A DNA stretch of 64,000 nucleotides. It comes from CAYRUP01 sp964489265. Lineage in GTDB: Bacteria > Pseudomonadota > Gammaproteobacteria > DSM-16500. The stretch is taken from contig CAZAXX010000004.1 of NCBI GenBank assembly GCA_964489265.1, positions 3,452 to 67,451 of the forward strand, written 5' to 3'. The notes below the pieces were generated by a model that was not told the origin of the DNA, ran no database searches, and saw only the letters and a list, made by a program, of their open reading frames with translations. This document shows positions 34,643 through 44,060 of this stretch, piece after piece. Each line of letters starts with the position of its first letter. The first letter of the stretch is position 1. A program made the translations under genes and the position numbers.

Positions 34643-35056
34643 ATGAAAAAGATCGTATTCGTTGCATTAGCAGCATTGGCATTAGGCGGATGCGCTGCAA
34701 CTGAAGTAGTTAGCCCAGAAGTTAATAGCAAAGTTATCGCTAGCACCAACCCAGCACCAAAAGGTTGCAAGTTCATAACGCAAGTTCTTGGCAGCCAAGG
34801 TAATTTCTTCACTGGCGCATACACTTCTAACGCCAATTTAGAAATGGGCGCGATGAACGACCTCAAAAACAAAGCTTACCTAGCTCATGGTAACTACGTT
34901 CAACTCGTTACTAACCGTGCCGGTGTAACTGGCAGCAGCTCTTTCTCCTCTGATGGACAAGGCGGCATGTTCGGTGGTGGCAGCTCACAACAAACCAATG
35001 TGACTTCCACAGGTAATGTTTATTCTTGCCCAGCAAAATCAATCGGCTTGCAATAA
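34643..35056 (+). CDS. DUF4156 lipoprotein
   Basis: A 137-residue outer-membrane or periplasmic lipoprotein. The lipobox is LGGC (Cys 17). The mature part matches DUF4156: CKFITQVLGSQGNFFTGAYTS, then MNDLKNKAYLAHGNYVQLV, ending in a Ser/Gly-rich loop and a late Cys. GAGGA precedes the ATG. Codon usage is biased toward common codons, as expected for a highly expressed gene, and the promoter is strong. Function unknown. Confidence 0.88.
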   Translation: MKKIVFVALAALALGGCAATEVVSPEVNSKVIASTNPAPKGCKFITQVLGSQGNFFTGAYTSNANLEMGAMNDLKNKAYLAHGNYVQLVTNRAGVTGSSSFSSDGQGGMFGGGSSQQTNVTSTGNVYSCPAKSIGLQ

Positions 35057-35063
35057 TTAAATC

Positions 35064-35087
35064 AACAGGAGAGTCACGGCTCTCCTG
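35064..35087 (+). terminator. Hairpin terminator of the DUF4156 gene
   Basis: ACAGGAGAG and CTCTCCTGT pair perfectly over 9 bp around TCACGG, eight bases after the stop. A short ATTTAATT follows. It also lies just past the end of the opposite gene at 35096. Confidence 0.75.
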
Positions 35088-35095
35088 TATTTAAT

Positions 35096-36139
35096 TCAAC
35101 GTGGCACACTGCGTCGTACTTCTACTCTCTGTATCTCAGATCGCGCTCTATCAACGACAGTAACTTTTGGTTTTACTGCAGATTTATATTCCAAAACTTC
35201 TTCCTGAAAAAAATCAGATAGCATTTTTCGATTCAGTAAATTAGCAAAGCTATCGGTGTAACTGCTAGACCTTGAACTAACTGGTTTTTCAGCAGGTTGT
35301 TTTTTTGAATGAAAACAATTTCTGATAGATTGCCAAATTCTTTTTACCCAATTAAACATTCTGGATTTCTTTGCTGCCCTGCGTTCTGAATGTATTGCAG
35401 CGGCACATGTTTTTATTTTCTTCTCGCGATCCTGGAATTCTGTAAATTCTGTTATTAAATTTTCAATACGATGAATCACCCTCGTTTCTTTACAGATACC
35501 ATTCAAAAATAATATTTTTTCTTTTTCTACCTTTCTGTTTGATCTATGAATTTCATCACGTACATTATTTGCAAATCCCTCTACAATACGGTATAAAAAT
35601 CCAAAATCAGCATTACGATTATGAATAACCTCTTCCTTTACTTTATGTTTTTCAAAAAAAGCTTCCCGCGCAGTTTTTTCTTGTTTCAATATACGAGAGA
35701 CATCCGATAAATTTTGCAATAAAAGTGATATACACTTTCGAGCATTATCGTGCAGATACAAAACTCCTTTCTTTGCGTGTATTTTATTTAAGACCTGCAC
35801 AAGATCATAAAATGCATTTCGCAACAGGAATACTTGAAACAACCACTCTTCTTCAAGCGTAATTATTTCATTATTTGTTTTTTTTAAATCAATTTTAATT
35901 AAAAAATCTTCAATTTCATTTTCAGCTAATGATAGATTTATTTCTTTAATTTTTTTTTCAATTTCTTTACGGAAAAAATCAACACCAATATCAGTTAACT
36001 CTAAAATTAAAGCGACTTCGCTTACTGAAAGGTTTGCATTCATTTCATCATCAGAATTGACTATCTTCAATGATTCCGCATGCAATTTAATTTGCTCATA
36101 AAGATAGTCAATATTTCGAGTGCTCAATGGAAAAGGCAT
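35096..36139 (-). CDS. Unknown helical protein with basic tail
   Basis: A 347-residue protein, strongly charged and helical in the first 240 residues with coiled-coil character, then a basic segment near 255-285 (RAAKKSRMFNWVKRIWQS) that could be amphipathic and bind membranes, and a Ser-rich linker before a basic tail (VEVRRSVPR). I do not recognise it. It lies ten bases downstream of the 454-aa gene and is probably cotranscribed. AGAAG precedes the ATG. Effector-like by character only. Confidence 0.6.
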   Translation of the reverse strand: MPFPLSTRNIDYLYEQIKLHAESLKIVNSDDEMNANLSVSEVALILELTDIGVDFFRKEIEKKIKEINLSLAENEIEDFLIKIDLKKTNNEIITLEEEWLFQVFLLRNAFYDLVQVLNKIHAKKGVLYLHDNARKCISLLLQNLSDVSRILKQEKTAREAFFEKHKVKEEVIHNRNADFGFLYRIVEGFANNVRDEIHRSNRKVEKEKILFLNGICKETRVIHRIENLITEFTEFQDREKKIKTCAAAIHSERRAAKKSRMFNWVKRIWQSIRNCFHSKKQPAEKPVSSRSSSYTDSFANLLNRKMLSDFFQEEVLEYKSAVKPKVTVVDRARSEIQRVEVRRSVPR

Positions 36140-36149
36140 GATTAGCTTC

Positions 36150-37514
36150 TTATTTTAGTTTAAGTTTTGGAGGGGGTTCGCTATCCACTTGTGCCAGGCC
36201 AACATAGTGATTCCGTAATTGTCCTATGAAATTAAAGCTCAAAAGCCACTGGCTCAATTGTGAGAGCGTGTAATCACGATGCTCAAATGGCTGAAGATAA
36301 GCACGTCCAACAATCCCGCATAATTTCTTTTTGCTTTCCAAAGATAAACAGGATGCCAAGGCTTCAACTTCTTCGAATTCTGTTGCGCTTAGTTTTTCTT
36401 GAGGATCCAAATCAACTATGATCGTATATAATGTATTGATTAATTCCTCTGCGTCTTTAATAAATTTTATCATTGAAGATGTGGATCTATCCGATTCTAT
36501 TATGGCAAACGCCTCATATTGCTCTGAGATTTGTTCAACAAGTTTTTCTCGTGCAGGAAAATATTCACTTTTTAATTCTTCGTTTATAAATAATCTTTCT
36601 AATTGCTGCAACTGTGAAATCATTTTTATCGCTCGATTGAGCTCCTTCTCAGGCATTTGCAATGCTTTGCGTGTTTCATCCGACGCATCAACTTCTTGTG
36701 GTGGAATCATGTAGGTTGTGACGTCATTATCTTCATGATCATGATAATATACTTTCTGACCGGATTTCTTGGTATGTACTCGCATTGGGCCATGACTAAA
36801 AAAAGTAAGATAACCCAGCTTTCCACTAAAACGCGGGAGCACAGGTTGAGAACCATTATTCGTTAATCCATTAATTTGTTCATCGGTTAATATACCGACT
36901 AAAAATCCAAGCGAAACTGCTTTACAGTTTTTTGATTTATTGATGGAAGGACCCCATTTAGTCAGCGAAATATGCACTCCAAATGCATGCAATCGCGATG
37001 GTCGTTTTTCATCTCGGGCATTGATTAATTCTATTGTGTAAATAAGTCGTGAATGTTTTTCATAAGGATAAATGCGAAATTGTTCTGATTTTTTTAATTT
37101 ATTTCTGGCAGCAATTTCTAGAATCGCTGTATTCTGGTCTTCAAACGCTTTATCGTATCTGTTTTTTAACTCGATATATTTTTCATAAGACAAACCAAAA
37201 ACTTTGCCATGTAATCCAACACCGAACTCTAAAAAACGCAGTGGTTCACGCCGTATATAACCGTGATTACCATCAAAATCCACATCTAAACCAATTTTAA
37301 TTTTTGTGCGAGACAGACATCCATTACGACTTGTACTAGGCACTCCATAAAAACTCCAAACAGCTTCAACTTCCATTAATTTTGTCTCTTTATTTAATTG
37401 CGAAAGTGCGACACAGGCGTGCCAGCCCAAAGGATTCGCTTCCGCATCTTGATCCATTGTGATGTAAGTGACTGTATAAATATCATTAACTGGTTTTACA
37501 GCTTGACTATGCAT
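36150..37514 (-). CDS. Unknown 454-aa protein
   Basis: A 454-residue protein with no family that I recognise. The first 230 residues look like one globular alpha/beta domain (WHACVALSQL, RREPLRFLEFGVGLHGK, LHAFGVHISLTKWGP). A Lys/His-rich loop follows (KVYYHDHEDND), then a helical region of about 160 residues ending PPPKLKLK. No signal peptide. The start ATG has AAGGGAG upstream. It forms a unit with the gene at 35096-36139. A catalytic role for the early His is possible but not shown. Confidence 0.6.
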   Translation of the reverse strand: MHSQAVKPVNDIYTVTYITMDQDAEANPLGWHACVALSQLNKETKLMEVEAVWSFYGVPSTSRNGCLSRTKIKIGLDVDFDGNHGYIRREPLRFLEFGVGLHGKVFGLSYEKYIELKNRYDKAFEDQNTAILEIAARNKLKKSEQFRIYPYEKHSRLIYTIELINARDEKRPSRLHAFGVHISLTKWGPSINKSKNCKAVSLGFLVGILTDEQINGLTNNGSQPVLPRFSGKLGYLTFFSHGPMRVHTKKSGQKVYYHDHEDNDVTTYMIPPQEVDASDETRKALQMPEKELNRAIKMISQLQQLERLFINEELKSEYFPAREKLVEQISEQYEAFAIIESDRSTSSMIKFIKDAEELINTLYTIIVDLDPQEKLSATEFEEVEALASCLSLESKKKLCGIVGRAYLQPFEHRDYTLSQLSQWLLSFNFIGQLRNHYVGLAQVDSEPPPKLKLK

Positions 37515-37711
37515 AACATCTCCCTTGTTTCTTAAAAAAAAATCTCCTTGCTTTCATAGTGTTACTATAGGGAGCTAATCTTAAGGGAGACTTAACGTAA
37601 TTTAACCTATTGAAAAATTTTAATAATATCAATTCTTTGAGATTTTTTTGTGCTATCTCTTAAGATTATGTTAATATTTACACTCCATTGTATTTTTAAA
37701 GAGAAGTATCT

Positions 37712-39520
37712 ATGAAATATGTCAAAGCAGTTGGTTTTGCAGTTTCTCTTGCTATTGGTATTCCTGGTATATCGATGGCAGATAGCTCGTTATGTAATGG
37801 ATACCAGTCAGATTTTTTTGGACCTAAAGTTTGTGTTTTTGATGCAAAAACATCGCCTAGTGGTGATATACAAAATATTGTTAACGCAATTCATACAAGC
37901 ATTGGGCACGACAAAGATAGCGAAGAGAAAAATCAATTTGCTAGCCAAGGTTATGCAATACTCTTTAAACCAGGCAGTTATTCAAGCGTCACAGTACCCG
38001 TTGGATTTTACACACAGGTACTTGGGTTAGGCTTGTCGCCTGAGGACACTACCATTAAAGCTCTGAACATTTGGGCAGACGATTTGTATCGAGGCACGAG
38101 TCTTGATAATTTTTGGCGTGGCGCTGAAAATTTAACGACAACAGGTCAGACACTGTGGGCAGTTTCGCAAGCTTCTCCTTTACGCAATATCCATGTTAAA
38201 AATGGCTTACTTTTAGCGTTAGGTGATAGCGCTTATGCAAGTGGCGGATTCCTCGCAAATACAGAAGTCGATGGCACAATCGAGTCAAGGGGTCAACAAC
38301 AATGGATAACACGCAATTCTTCGATGGGAGCATGGACAGGTGCTGTATGGAATATGGTTTTTGTCGGCACGCCTAAAGCACCCAATGGCGGATTACCGAA
38401 TACCAATGTTGAAACCACACCGCGCATACAAGAAAAACCTTATCTAACCTATGATCAAGGCAGCCAACAATATGAAGTCGTTGTTCCTAAATATTTAGGC
38501 ACACCGACAAGTGGAACCAATTGGAAAAATGAATATACCCTGATTCCACAATCACAAATTATTGTTGCTTCTCCAGGAATGACAGCCGATCAAATTAACC
38601 AAAAGTTAGCTGATCCTAAAGTTCAAGGAGCGCCTACAGCATTAATTTTTACACCTGGTCAATTTAATCTAGATAGCACGATTGTGATTAATAAACCAAA
38701 TACTGTTGTTCTAGGTTTAGGTGTACCTGCATTAACAGCAACAAAACCGCATACGCCAATTATGACCACATCAGGAAGCGGAATTAAAATCGGCGGTATT
38801 TTATTTGAAGCGGGTTCCAATGAACCTTTAAATTCAAATGATCCATCATTATTGCAAATTGGAACCGCGGGTAATGATACAGGAAGTGCTACTGCACCTT
38901 CGTCGCTATCCGACGTTTATTGCAGAATAGGTGGTCGTATTGCCGCGCAGACAAACAGCTGTATCACCATTAATGATAGTTATACGATTGGTGATAATTT
39001 ATGGTTATGGAGAGCCGATCATGGTGCGGGTGCTTTCAGCTGGACGAGCGATCAAGCCAATCATGGTTTAATTGTTAAAGGAAATAATGTCACGATGTAT
39101 GGCCTTGCTGTTGAACATTTCAACCAAGAACAAGTTCAATGGTTTGGTGAAAATGGCAGCTTGTATTTCTATCAATCTGAATTACCTTACGATGTACCAG
39201 CAAAAACAATTGTACCTGCTTCATTTAATGTTGAGGCGAATGTCAATAAATTTACTGGGTATGGTTTAGGTATTTACGATTATTTTAGAATAAATAGCGG
39301 CGCTGATGGGGCTTATGCAATTAGCGCTATCAAAGCACCTAATCATCCAGGCATTTCATTTACACACATGGTGAGCACGAAATTAGGCGATAACCCCAGT
39401 TTCGGACCGCTGCATATTGCACACATGCTGCAAACCACCGATGGTCAAGTATTTGGACCTTCTTCGGCGAGTGGTTATGTTAAATATGATGCTTGGCCTG
39501 AAGCGAAGAAAACGAGATAG
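37712..39520 (+). CDS. Secreted right-handed beta-helix protein
   Basis: A 602-residue exported protein with a signal peptide (1-23, ending ISMA) and repeated short strands with Asn and Gly turns, typical of parallel beta-helix or GH55-like carbohydrate-active proteins (KPGSYSSVTVPVGFYTQVLGLG, NKPNTVVLGLGVPAL). Acidic residues near SGSGIKIGGI and WRADHGAGAF could be catalytic, but the active site cannot be assigned. Close relatives in databases are often mislabelled as adenylyl cyclase or coagulation factor proteins. It has AGAGAAG before the ATG and a strong terminator after it. It is likely to act on a polysaccharide. Confidence 0.65.
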   Translation: MKYVKAVGFAVSLAIGIPGISMADSSLCNGYQSDFFGPKVCVFDAKTSPSGDIQNIVNAIHTSIGHDKDSEEKNQFASQGYAILFKPGSYSSVTVPVGFYTQVLGLGLSPEDTTIKALNIWADDLYRGTSLDNFWRGAENLTTTGQTLWAVSQASPLRNIHVKNGLLLALGDSAYASGGFLANTEVDGTIESRGQQQWITRNSSMGAWTGAVWNMVFVGTPKAPNGGLPNTNVETTPRIQEKPYLTYDQGSQQYEVVVPKYLGTPTSGTNWKNEYTLIPQSQIIVASPGMTADQINQKLADPKVQGAPTALIFTPGQFNLDSTIVINKPNTVVLGLGVPALTATKPHTPIMTTSGSGIKIGGILFEAGSNEPLNSNDPSLLQIGTAGNDTGSATAPSSLSDVYCRIGGRIAAQTNSCITINDSYTIGDNLWLWRADHGAGAFSWTSDQANHGLIVKGNNVTMYGLAVEHFNQEQVQWFGENGSLYFYQSELPYDVPAKTIVPASFNVEANVNKFTGYGLGIYDYFRINSGADGAYAISAIKAPNHPGISFTHMVSTKLGDNPSFGPLHIAHMLQTTDGQVFGPSSASGYVKYDAWPEAKKTR

Positions 39521-39538
39521 ATTTACTATATTAAATCA

Positions 39539-39564
39539 GGGCCGAGAAATCGGCCCTTTTTTTT
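39539..39564 (+). terminator. Rho-independent terminator of the beta-helix gene
   Basis: GGGCCGA and TCGGCCC pair perfectly over 7 bp around a GAAA loop, followed by eight T. A textbook terminator 18 bases after the stop. Confidence 0.92.
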
Positions 39565-39579
39565 ACTTATTGATAAATT

Positions 39580-39680
39580 GTCATTCCCGCGAAAACACTG
39601 TCATTCCCGCGAAGGCGGGAATCCACCCATTTCACATGATTTTTTTATCAAAATGGATTCCCGCCTTCGCGGGAATGACA
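39580..39680. repeat. CCCGCG-type palindromic repeat
   Basis: GTCATTCCCGCGAAAACACTGTCATTCCCGCGAAGGCGGGAA faces TTCCCGCCTTCGCGGGAATGACAG across a central spacer (read here as the arms of the element). The right-hand 20-base arm matches the one at 7531-7556. One partial unit (39580-39594) precedes the complete pair, which suggests nested or repeated insertion. Confidence 0.82.
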
Positions 39681-39696
39681 GTACACCGAGAGAATC

Positions 39697-40029
39697 TCAA
39701 ACTCGCGCTTTGCCACACTGCGCACAAAACTTTGCATCCGCTAATAAACTTGCACCACATCCCGAACAATTTGTTGAAAGCGATTTACCGCACTGCTGAC
39801 AAAATTTCGCATCTGCTAAATTCGTTACATTACAACTCGCGCATATTATTCCGGGTCTATTATTTACAACTGGATTGTCATACGTGTTGTTGTAAGGAGG
39901 CTGATTATTATATCCATATCCATGCTTCCCACCATGACCACCACCGCCGCCACCATGCTTATTTCCATGCCCACCACCACCTTGATGGCCACCAAGATAT
40001 CTGCCTAATAACTGTTTTAAGAAACTCAT
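39697..40029 (-). CDS. Gly/His-rich protein with double zinc ribbon
   Basis: A 110-residue protein. The N-terminal half is a Gly/His-rich, probably unstructured region (GGHQGGGGHGNKHGGGGGGHGG), and the C-terminal half holds two zinc ribbons of the CxxC...CxxC type: CASCNVTNLADAKFCQQCG and CSGCGASLLADAKFCAQCG. I chose the ATG at 40029, with GGGAG upstream; the longer frame starting at 40104 lacks a ribosome site. Likely a metal-binding regulator or adaptor, with no defined role. Confidence 0.78.
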   Translation of the reverse strand: MSFLKQLLGRYLGGHQGGGGHGNKHGGGGGGHGGKHGYGYNNQPPYNNTYDNPVVNNRPGIICASCNVTNLADAKFCQQCGKSLSTNCSGCGASLLADAKFCAQCGKARV

Positions 40030-40123
40030 TTTATTCTCCCGTTTTAAAATCGTGATTAGGGTCTGTTTACAATCCCTAAACAAATTAACATGATGTTTAT
40101 ACATAAATCAACGCGCAAAAAAA

Positions 40124-40150
40124 ATGGGAACGTTATCTCTACGTTCCCAT
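40124..40150 (-). terminator. Bidirectional terminator
   Basis: ATGGGAACGT and ACGTTCCCAT pair perfectly over 10 bp around TATCTCT, with A-rich sequence on one side and T on the other. It is positioned 24 bases after the end of the minus-strand gene at 40174 and can serve either strand. Confidence 0.85.
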
Positions 40151-40173
40151 TTTTCATTTCAGGATAATTTAAA

Positions 40174-41931
40174 CTACTTGCCTAACTTCAACTGCTTGCA
40201 AACTGCTTGATAGTTACCACCACCAAGTTCTAGTGGATTGAAGCAAGCATTCACCAGAAGACTCCAACCAGTCGATGCTGTTGAATACGCTTTATTTGAA
40301 TACCAGCCAAACGGTATGAAAGCGCGTTTATTCGCATAGAGATAACCAATTCGTGAAGTACTTCCAGTTGGACTACCCAATAAACTGGATGTCTCAGCAG
40401 TCACACCATCCAACATTTTCTGTGCTTGGGAAATCAGCGTTGTATACTTGCCTGAGTCATTTTTATAATGATCCGCTAATACGATCGCTGCATTGATCGC
40501 ACCCAACGTCCACTCACCTGATAATTCGTAAAAACTATCTGTTGGTTTTTGTGTAGTATATCCAACACCCAACAAATTATTATTACTATCGAGATAACCA
40601 CTTTTTGTAATTGCTGCCTGCAACATGTTATACATCACATCAGCGCCATACGCATCCGTCATTGCTTTTAATAAATCAGGATCATTTGGATCATTCGGAT
40701 CTTTCTTTGATGAAGCAATTACAGTCGAGCCCCACGTTTGCACGTCAACCGCAAAATCTGTTCCTGCCGTTGTGCCGTTAATTCCTGCATAAAAATAATT
40801 GCCAGTGCGATCAAACACATTCACACCACCCTGGCCCGCAAAGAACTTCACCATACCTTGTTTGATTGTGTTTACTGTGTTGATATCATCTTGATCTGAA
40901 GCCAGTGTTTGCTGAAGCTGACTCATTGCCGTTGATTGCGTGTGCGTTTTCGCATTAGCAAGTTTGAATGTTTTCAATTTCGCACTATTGGTAGTCACGC
41001 GTGCTTTTAATGCCTGTTCGAAAATCGTGAGTCCTGCATAAAGAGAAAAATTATTTTCGACAGAAATATCAAAATTTTGTGGCTGACCTGGTAATGCTAC
41101 GTTGCGATAAACACCACCTGTCGGTGCTTGCATTTGTTTAACAGCACCCAATGCATTTTTTCCAAGTTGAATATAATCGCCCGCTTGTGATACCGATGAC
41201 CAGTTTGGATTATTAGCACCGTCATTCAAGAGATAAATTGACTGAACTGGACCAATAAAGACTGCCCACGCTTCTTCGCCAGTCACTGCACTCCACTCAG
41301 GCCACTGCAAATTACAATCGTTGATAGCATCATAATTTAGAGCCCAGGAAGGTGAAACAAATTTAAGTAAATAAGAATTTTTAGCAGAAGGCATTTTTAC
41401 GCCATTATAAGTATAACCATCGTAAGCCATATACGATGAAAAACCGCCATTTACGCCTGTCATGAGGAAATTTTTGAAATCTTCAACATCTTGGGTATAA
41501 AGCACCGGGTTATTTTTGACAGCAACAGCCATTGCCATTTGCCATACCGCACCATCATAAATATCCAAACCTTGCTGCTGCATCGCACGTTCAATCGTTG
41601 CATTATTGCCAGGAACAGCAACGCATCTACCAATATCGTTGTTTTTAAGATAATTTTGGTAGTCGGTATTATTTGCCACCATATAATTCCAATAACCAGT
41701 CATGTCATAACTTTTCGGCAAAGTCACACCGCCAACCCGACTCGCGTTCATATGTAACCAAAGCGCTTGCATCGGTATTTGCGCACTTGCAGAAATACCT
41801 TTCGCGCTCACATAAGTGGGATATTCGTTGGCAGCAGGTGCTTTAGAAGCAGCTGCAAAATTGCTGGTACTGACTACGCAAGCAATCACAGTGAGGGCAA
41901 AACGTTTTGAATAATAAGACTTATTTTTCAT
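40174..41931 (-). CDS. Secreted unknown protein, possible six-hairpin glycosidase-like
   Basis: A 585-residue exported protein. A signal peptide (1-28, ending SNFAAA) is followed by about 550 residues with many helical hairpins and aromatic motifs (YDGAVWQMAMAVAVKNNP, TGEEAWAVFIGP, GEWTLGAINAAIVLADHY), reminiscent of (alpha/alpha)6-barrel carbohydrate enzymes. No catalytic residue can be named. GAGG lies before the ATG. It is divergent from the sugar porter at 42022, sharing a 90-bp promoter region, and in the same neighbourhood as the beta-helix protein. Confidence 0.55.
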   Translation of the reverse strand: MKNKSYYSKRFALTVIACVVSTSNFAAASKAPAANEYPTYVSAKGISASAQIPMQALWLHMNASRVGGVTLPKSYDMTGYWNYMVANNTDYQNYLKNNDIGRCVAVPGNNATIERAMQQQGLDIYDGAVWQMAMAVAVKNNPVLYTQDVEDFKNFLMTGVNGGFSSYMAYDGYTYNGVKMPSAKNSYLLKFVSPSWALNYDAINDCNLQWPEWSAVTGEEAWAVFIGPVQSIYLLNDGANNPNWSSVSQAGDYIQLGKNALGAVKQMQAPTGGVYRNVALPGQPQNFDISVENNFSLYAGLTIFEQALKARVTTNSAKLKTFKLANAKTHTQSTAMSQLQQTLASDQDDINTVNTIKQGMVKFFAGQGGVNVFDRTGNYFYAGINGTTAGTDFAVDVQTWGSTVIASSKKDPNDPNDPDLLKAMTDAYGADVMYNMLQAAITKSGYLDSNNNLLGVGYTTQKPTDSFYELSGEWTLGAINAAIVLADHYKNDSGKYTTLISQAQKMLDGVTAETSSLLGSPTGSTSRIGYLYANKRAFIPFGWYSNKAYSTASTGWSLLVNACFNPLELGGGNYQAVCKQLKLGK

Positions 41932-42021
41932 TACAAATAACCTCGGTTTAAAAGTAGGTTATAATGATAGTCAATTAGACTTGGCTAAAGTAACTGTGAT
42001 TTTTCACAGGTATAGGCAAAT

Positions 42022-43266
42022 ATGACCGCATTTTTAAAATCTTGTTTACCATTATTAGCTTCTTTAAGCGGTCTTTTAATTGGTTATGATACAGGTGTGA
42101 TTGGTAGCGCTTTATTATTTGTTCAATCACACTTTCAACTCACTGAAACTTCACAAGGCATGCTTGCCAGCATGATTACGCCAGGAATCCTATTTGGCAT
42201 TCTGATTGCTAGTACATTATCAGATCGTTTTGATCAACGAATTTTTATTACATTTGCAGCCGTGATTTATTTATTGGGATTTACGCTCGCCGCATCTGCC
42301 ATGACTGTTGCATTGCTGTTTTTCGCGCGAATTTTAGTAGGTAGCGCGATTGGAATAATTTTTGTAATTGTTCCAATGTATTTAGCAGAAACATCACTCG
42401 CAAAATTTCGTGGTCGATTTATCGCTGCTTTTCAGCTGGCAATTACTTTCGGCATTTGTTTAGGATATTGTTTTGGATTTTGGCTCGCACATTATGCTGC
42501 CTGGCGCCTGATGTTTGCTACAGGTTTGCTGTGGGCCTTTTTATTACTGATAGCAACGCTTTTCTTGCCTGCTTCAATTCATTCGTATGAAAAAAAATCT
42601 TCGCATAGTAATTTTAAGGATCTAGCACGCAGAGAATACCAGCGTCCGTTTCTCATTGGAATTGGGCTCGCTGTTTTGCAACAAATTACAGGGATAAATG
42701 CAATTTTGTATTTTGCACCACAAATTTTGCTTTCGATTCAACACCAAGCTGCCACAACTGCAATTTCTTCAGCACTTATTATCGCAAGTGGCAATTTTAT
42801 TTTTACCATTGTTTCGTTATTTTTACTCGATTCGATTGGGCGACGGCCGGTACTGATTTTTAGTTTAGCTTGTCAATGTATAGCGCTAGCGATGCTAAGT
42901 ATCGCTTCTTATCTGCCGACTGATATGCATACCTATCTATTTTTAATTTGTTTATTACTTTATTTTTTTGGTTTTGCAATTGGCTTAGGCCCTGTGACAT
43001 GGCTAATCATCGCAGAAATCTATCCCAAAGCAATTCGTGCTAAAGCAATCGGATTGACTGTGATGATAAACAATATCACTGCATTTTTAGTAGCGGGATT
43101 TTTTCTGACGGTATTACATAAATTAGGCGTAGCAAATACATTCTGGTTATTCAGCGGTGTTTCATTGTTAGGATTATTATTTGTGTTACGTTTTGTTCCG
43201 GAAACAAAAAAACAAAGTTTGGCTGAAATCGAATCAAAGCACTATCAATCCAACAAACCATTTTGA
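42022..43266 (+). CDS. MFS sugar porter
   Basis: A 414-residue inner-membrane transporter with 12 helices. Sugar-porter signatures are present: LIGYDTGVIGSA, then RILVGSAIGI...PMYLAETSLAKFRG, GLAVLQQITGINAILYFAP, and PVTWLIIAEIYPKAIRAKA. The family imports monosaccharides by proton symport (XylE/GalP type). The start ATG has a weak ribosome site. It sits next to a secreted carbohydrate-active-looking gene, which supports a sugar-uptake role, but the sugar is not known. Confidence 0.9.
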   Translation: MTAFLKSCLPLLASLSGLLIGYDTGVIGSALLFVQSHFQLTETSQGMLASMITPGILFGILIASTLSDRFDQRIFITFAAVIYLLGFTLAASAMTVALLFFARILVGSAIGIIFVIVPMYLAETSLAKFRGRFIAAFQLAITFGICLGYCFGFWLAHYAAWRLMFATGLLWAFLLLIATLFLPASIHSYEKKSSHSNFKDLARREYQRPFLIGIGLAVLQQITGINAILYFAPQILLSIQHQAATTAISSALIIASGNFIFTIVSLFLLDSIGRRPVLIFSLACQCIALAMLSIASYLPTDMHTYLFLICLLLYFFGFAIGLGPVTWLIIAEIYPKAIRAKAIGLTVMINNITAFLVAGFFLTVLHKLGVANTFWLFSGVSLLGLLFVLRFVPETKKQSLAEIESKHYQSNKPF

Positions 43267-43982
43267 GTGGCGATCATCACCGCTTGATATTTGTTTTTTA
43301 CCAAAAGTTTTTTAATAATATTTTCAATGTGAAAACTGACAGTGCGTGGCGTGATATCTAAAATACGCGCGATTTCTTTCGCTGTTTTATGTTGCGCAGT
43401 TAAATTCAAGCACTCTGTCTCACGGTTTGTCAAAGACACATCTGGATTAGTCGAACGTGCTTGCACAAGCAGAGCCATGATGCGCGCATGATAATAATGT
43501 GCTGCTAAATGCAGAGTGTATTCAATTTCAGGTTGTTTTTTAATGTGATTTACGATTGCGACATCTTGCACGACCAAATTTGCAAATTCACCTTGCACGG
43601 AATGAAGCGGAACCGCAAAGCCACCACGCAAACCAAACTCCATCGCTTCAAGAAAAAATTGTCTTTGATCATCTTCACATTTGGATAATTCATCTTCCAA
43701 TTTCCAGCTAACCGGTATAACACTTTTTCGCATGCTGTTGTGAATGGGGTCAATTTGCTCGTAATTTCTGGCACTATAATGCGCTTGCCAAGCCTGGCTT
43801 TGTTCGGTACATAACACGTGTAATAGTGTGTCAACGCCATTGTATTGTTTTAAATAATAATTATAGGAAAATTTGTCATAACCCAGATCATTCATAATCT
43901 GGCTTAACTCAGCATCCGCCTCCTGAAGCGATGAGGCTTCTTGCAAATTCGCTAACCTATTATTTAATATAGCATTTTTCAT
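43245..43982 (-). CDS. LuxR-type regulator with autoinducer-binding domain
   Basis: A 245-residue regulator. The N-terminal 165 residues show the layout of the acyl-homoserine-lactone-binding domain (YSARNYEQIDPIHNSMRKSVIPVSW). The C-terminal 65 residues form a LuxR helix-turn-helix (LTNRETECLNLTAQHKTAKEIARILDITPRTVSFHIENI, read here as positions 180-218). No luxI synthase gene is nearby, so it is a LuxR solo that may sense host or neighbour signals. It overlaps the sugar porter's 3' end by 22 bp on the opposite strand. Confidence 0.88.
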   Translation of the reverse strand: MKNAILNNRLANLQEASSLQEADAELSQIMNDLGYDKFSYNYYLKQYNGVDTLLHVLCTEQSQAWQAHYSARNYEQIDPIHNSMRKSVIPVSWKLEDELSKCEDDQRQFFLEAMEFGLRGGFAVPLHSVQGEFANLVVQDVAIVNHIKKQPEIEYTLHLAAHYYHARIMALLVQARSTNPDVSLTNRETECLNLTAQHKTAKEIARILDITPRTVSFHIENIIKKLLVKNKYQAVMIATQNGLLD

Positions 43983-44060
43983 GACAGTGCCATAACAATA
44001 AAACGAATACGTATTGTACTATAAATTCGTTTTTGTTGCTATTTTTACACCTGGGTCTGG

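Noticed and set aside
39417..40055. 212-codon plus-strand frame across the repeat and the zinc-ribbon gene
   Set aside because: It reads through the beta-helix 3' end, a terminator, a palindromic repeat and an antisense gene, so it cannot be a real protein.
43245..43982. Complete quorum-sensing circuit
   Set aside because: There is no luxI-type synthase gene near the LuxR gene or elsewhere in the window.
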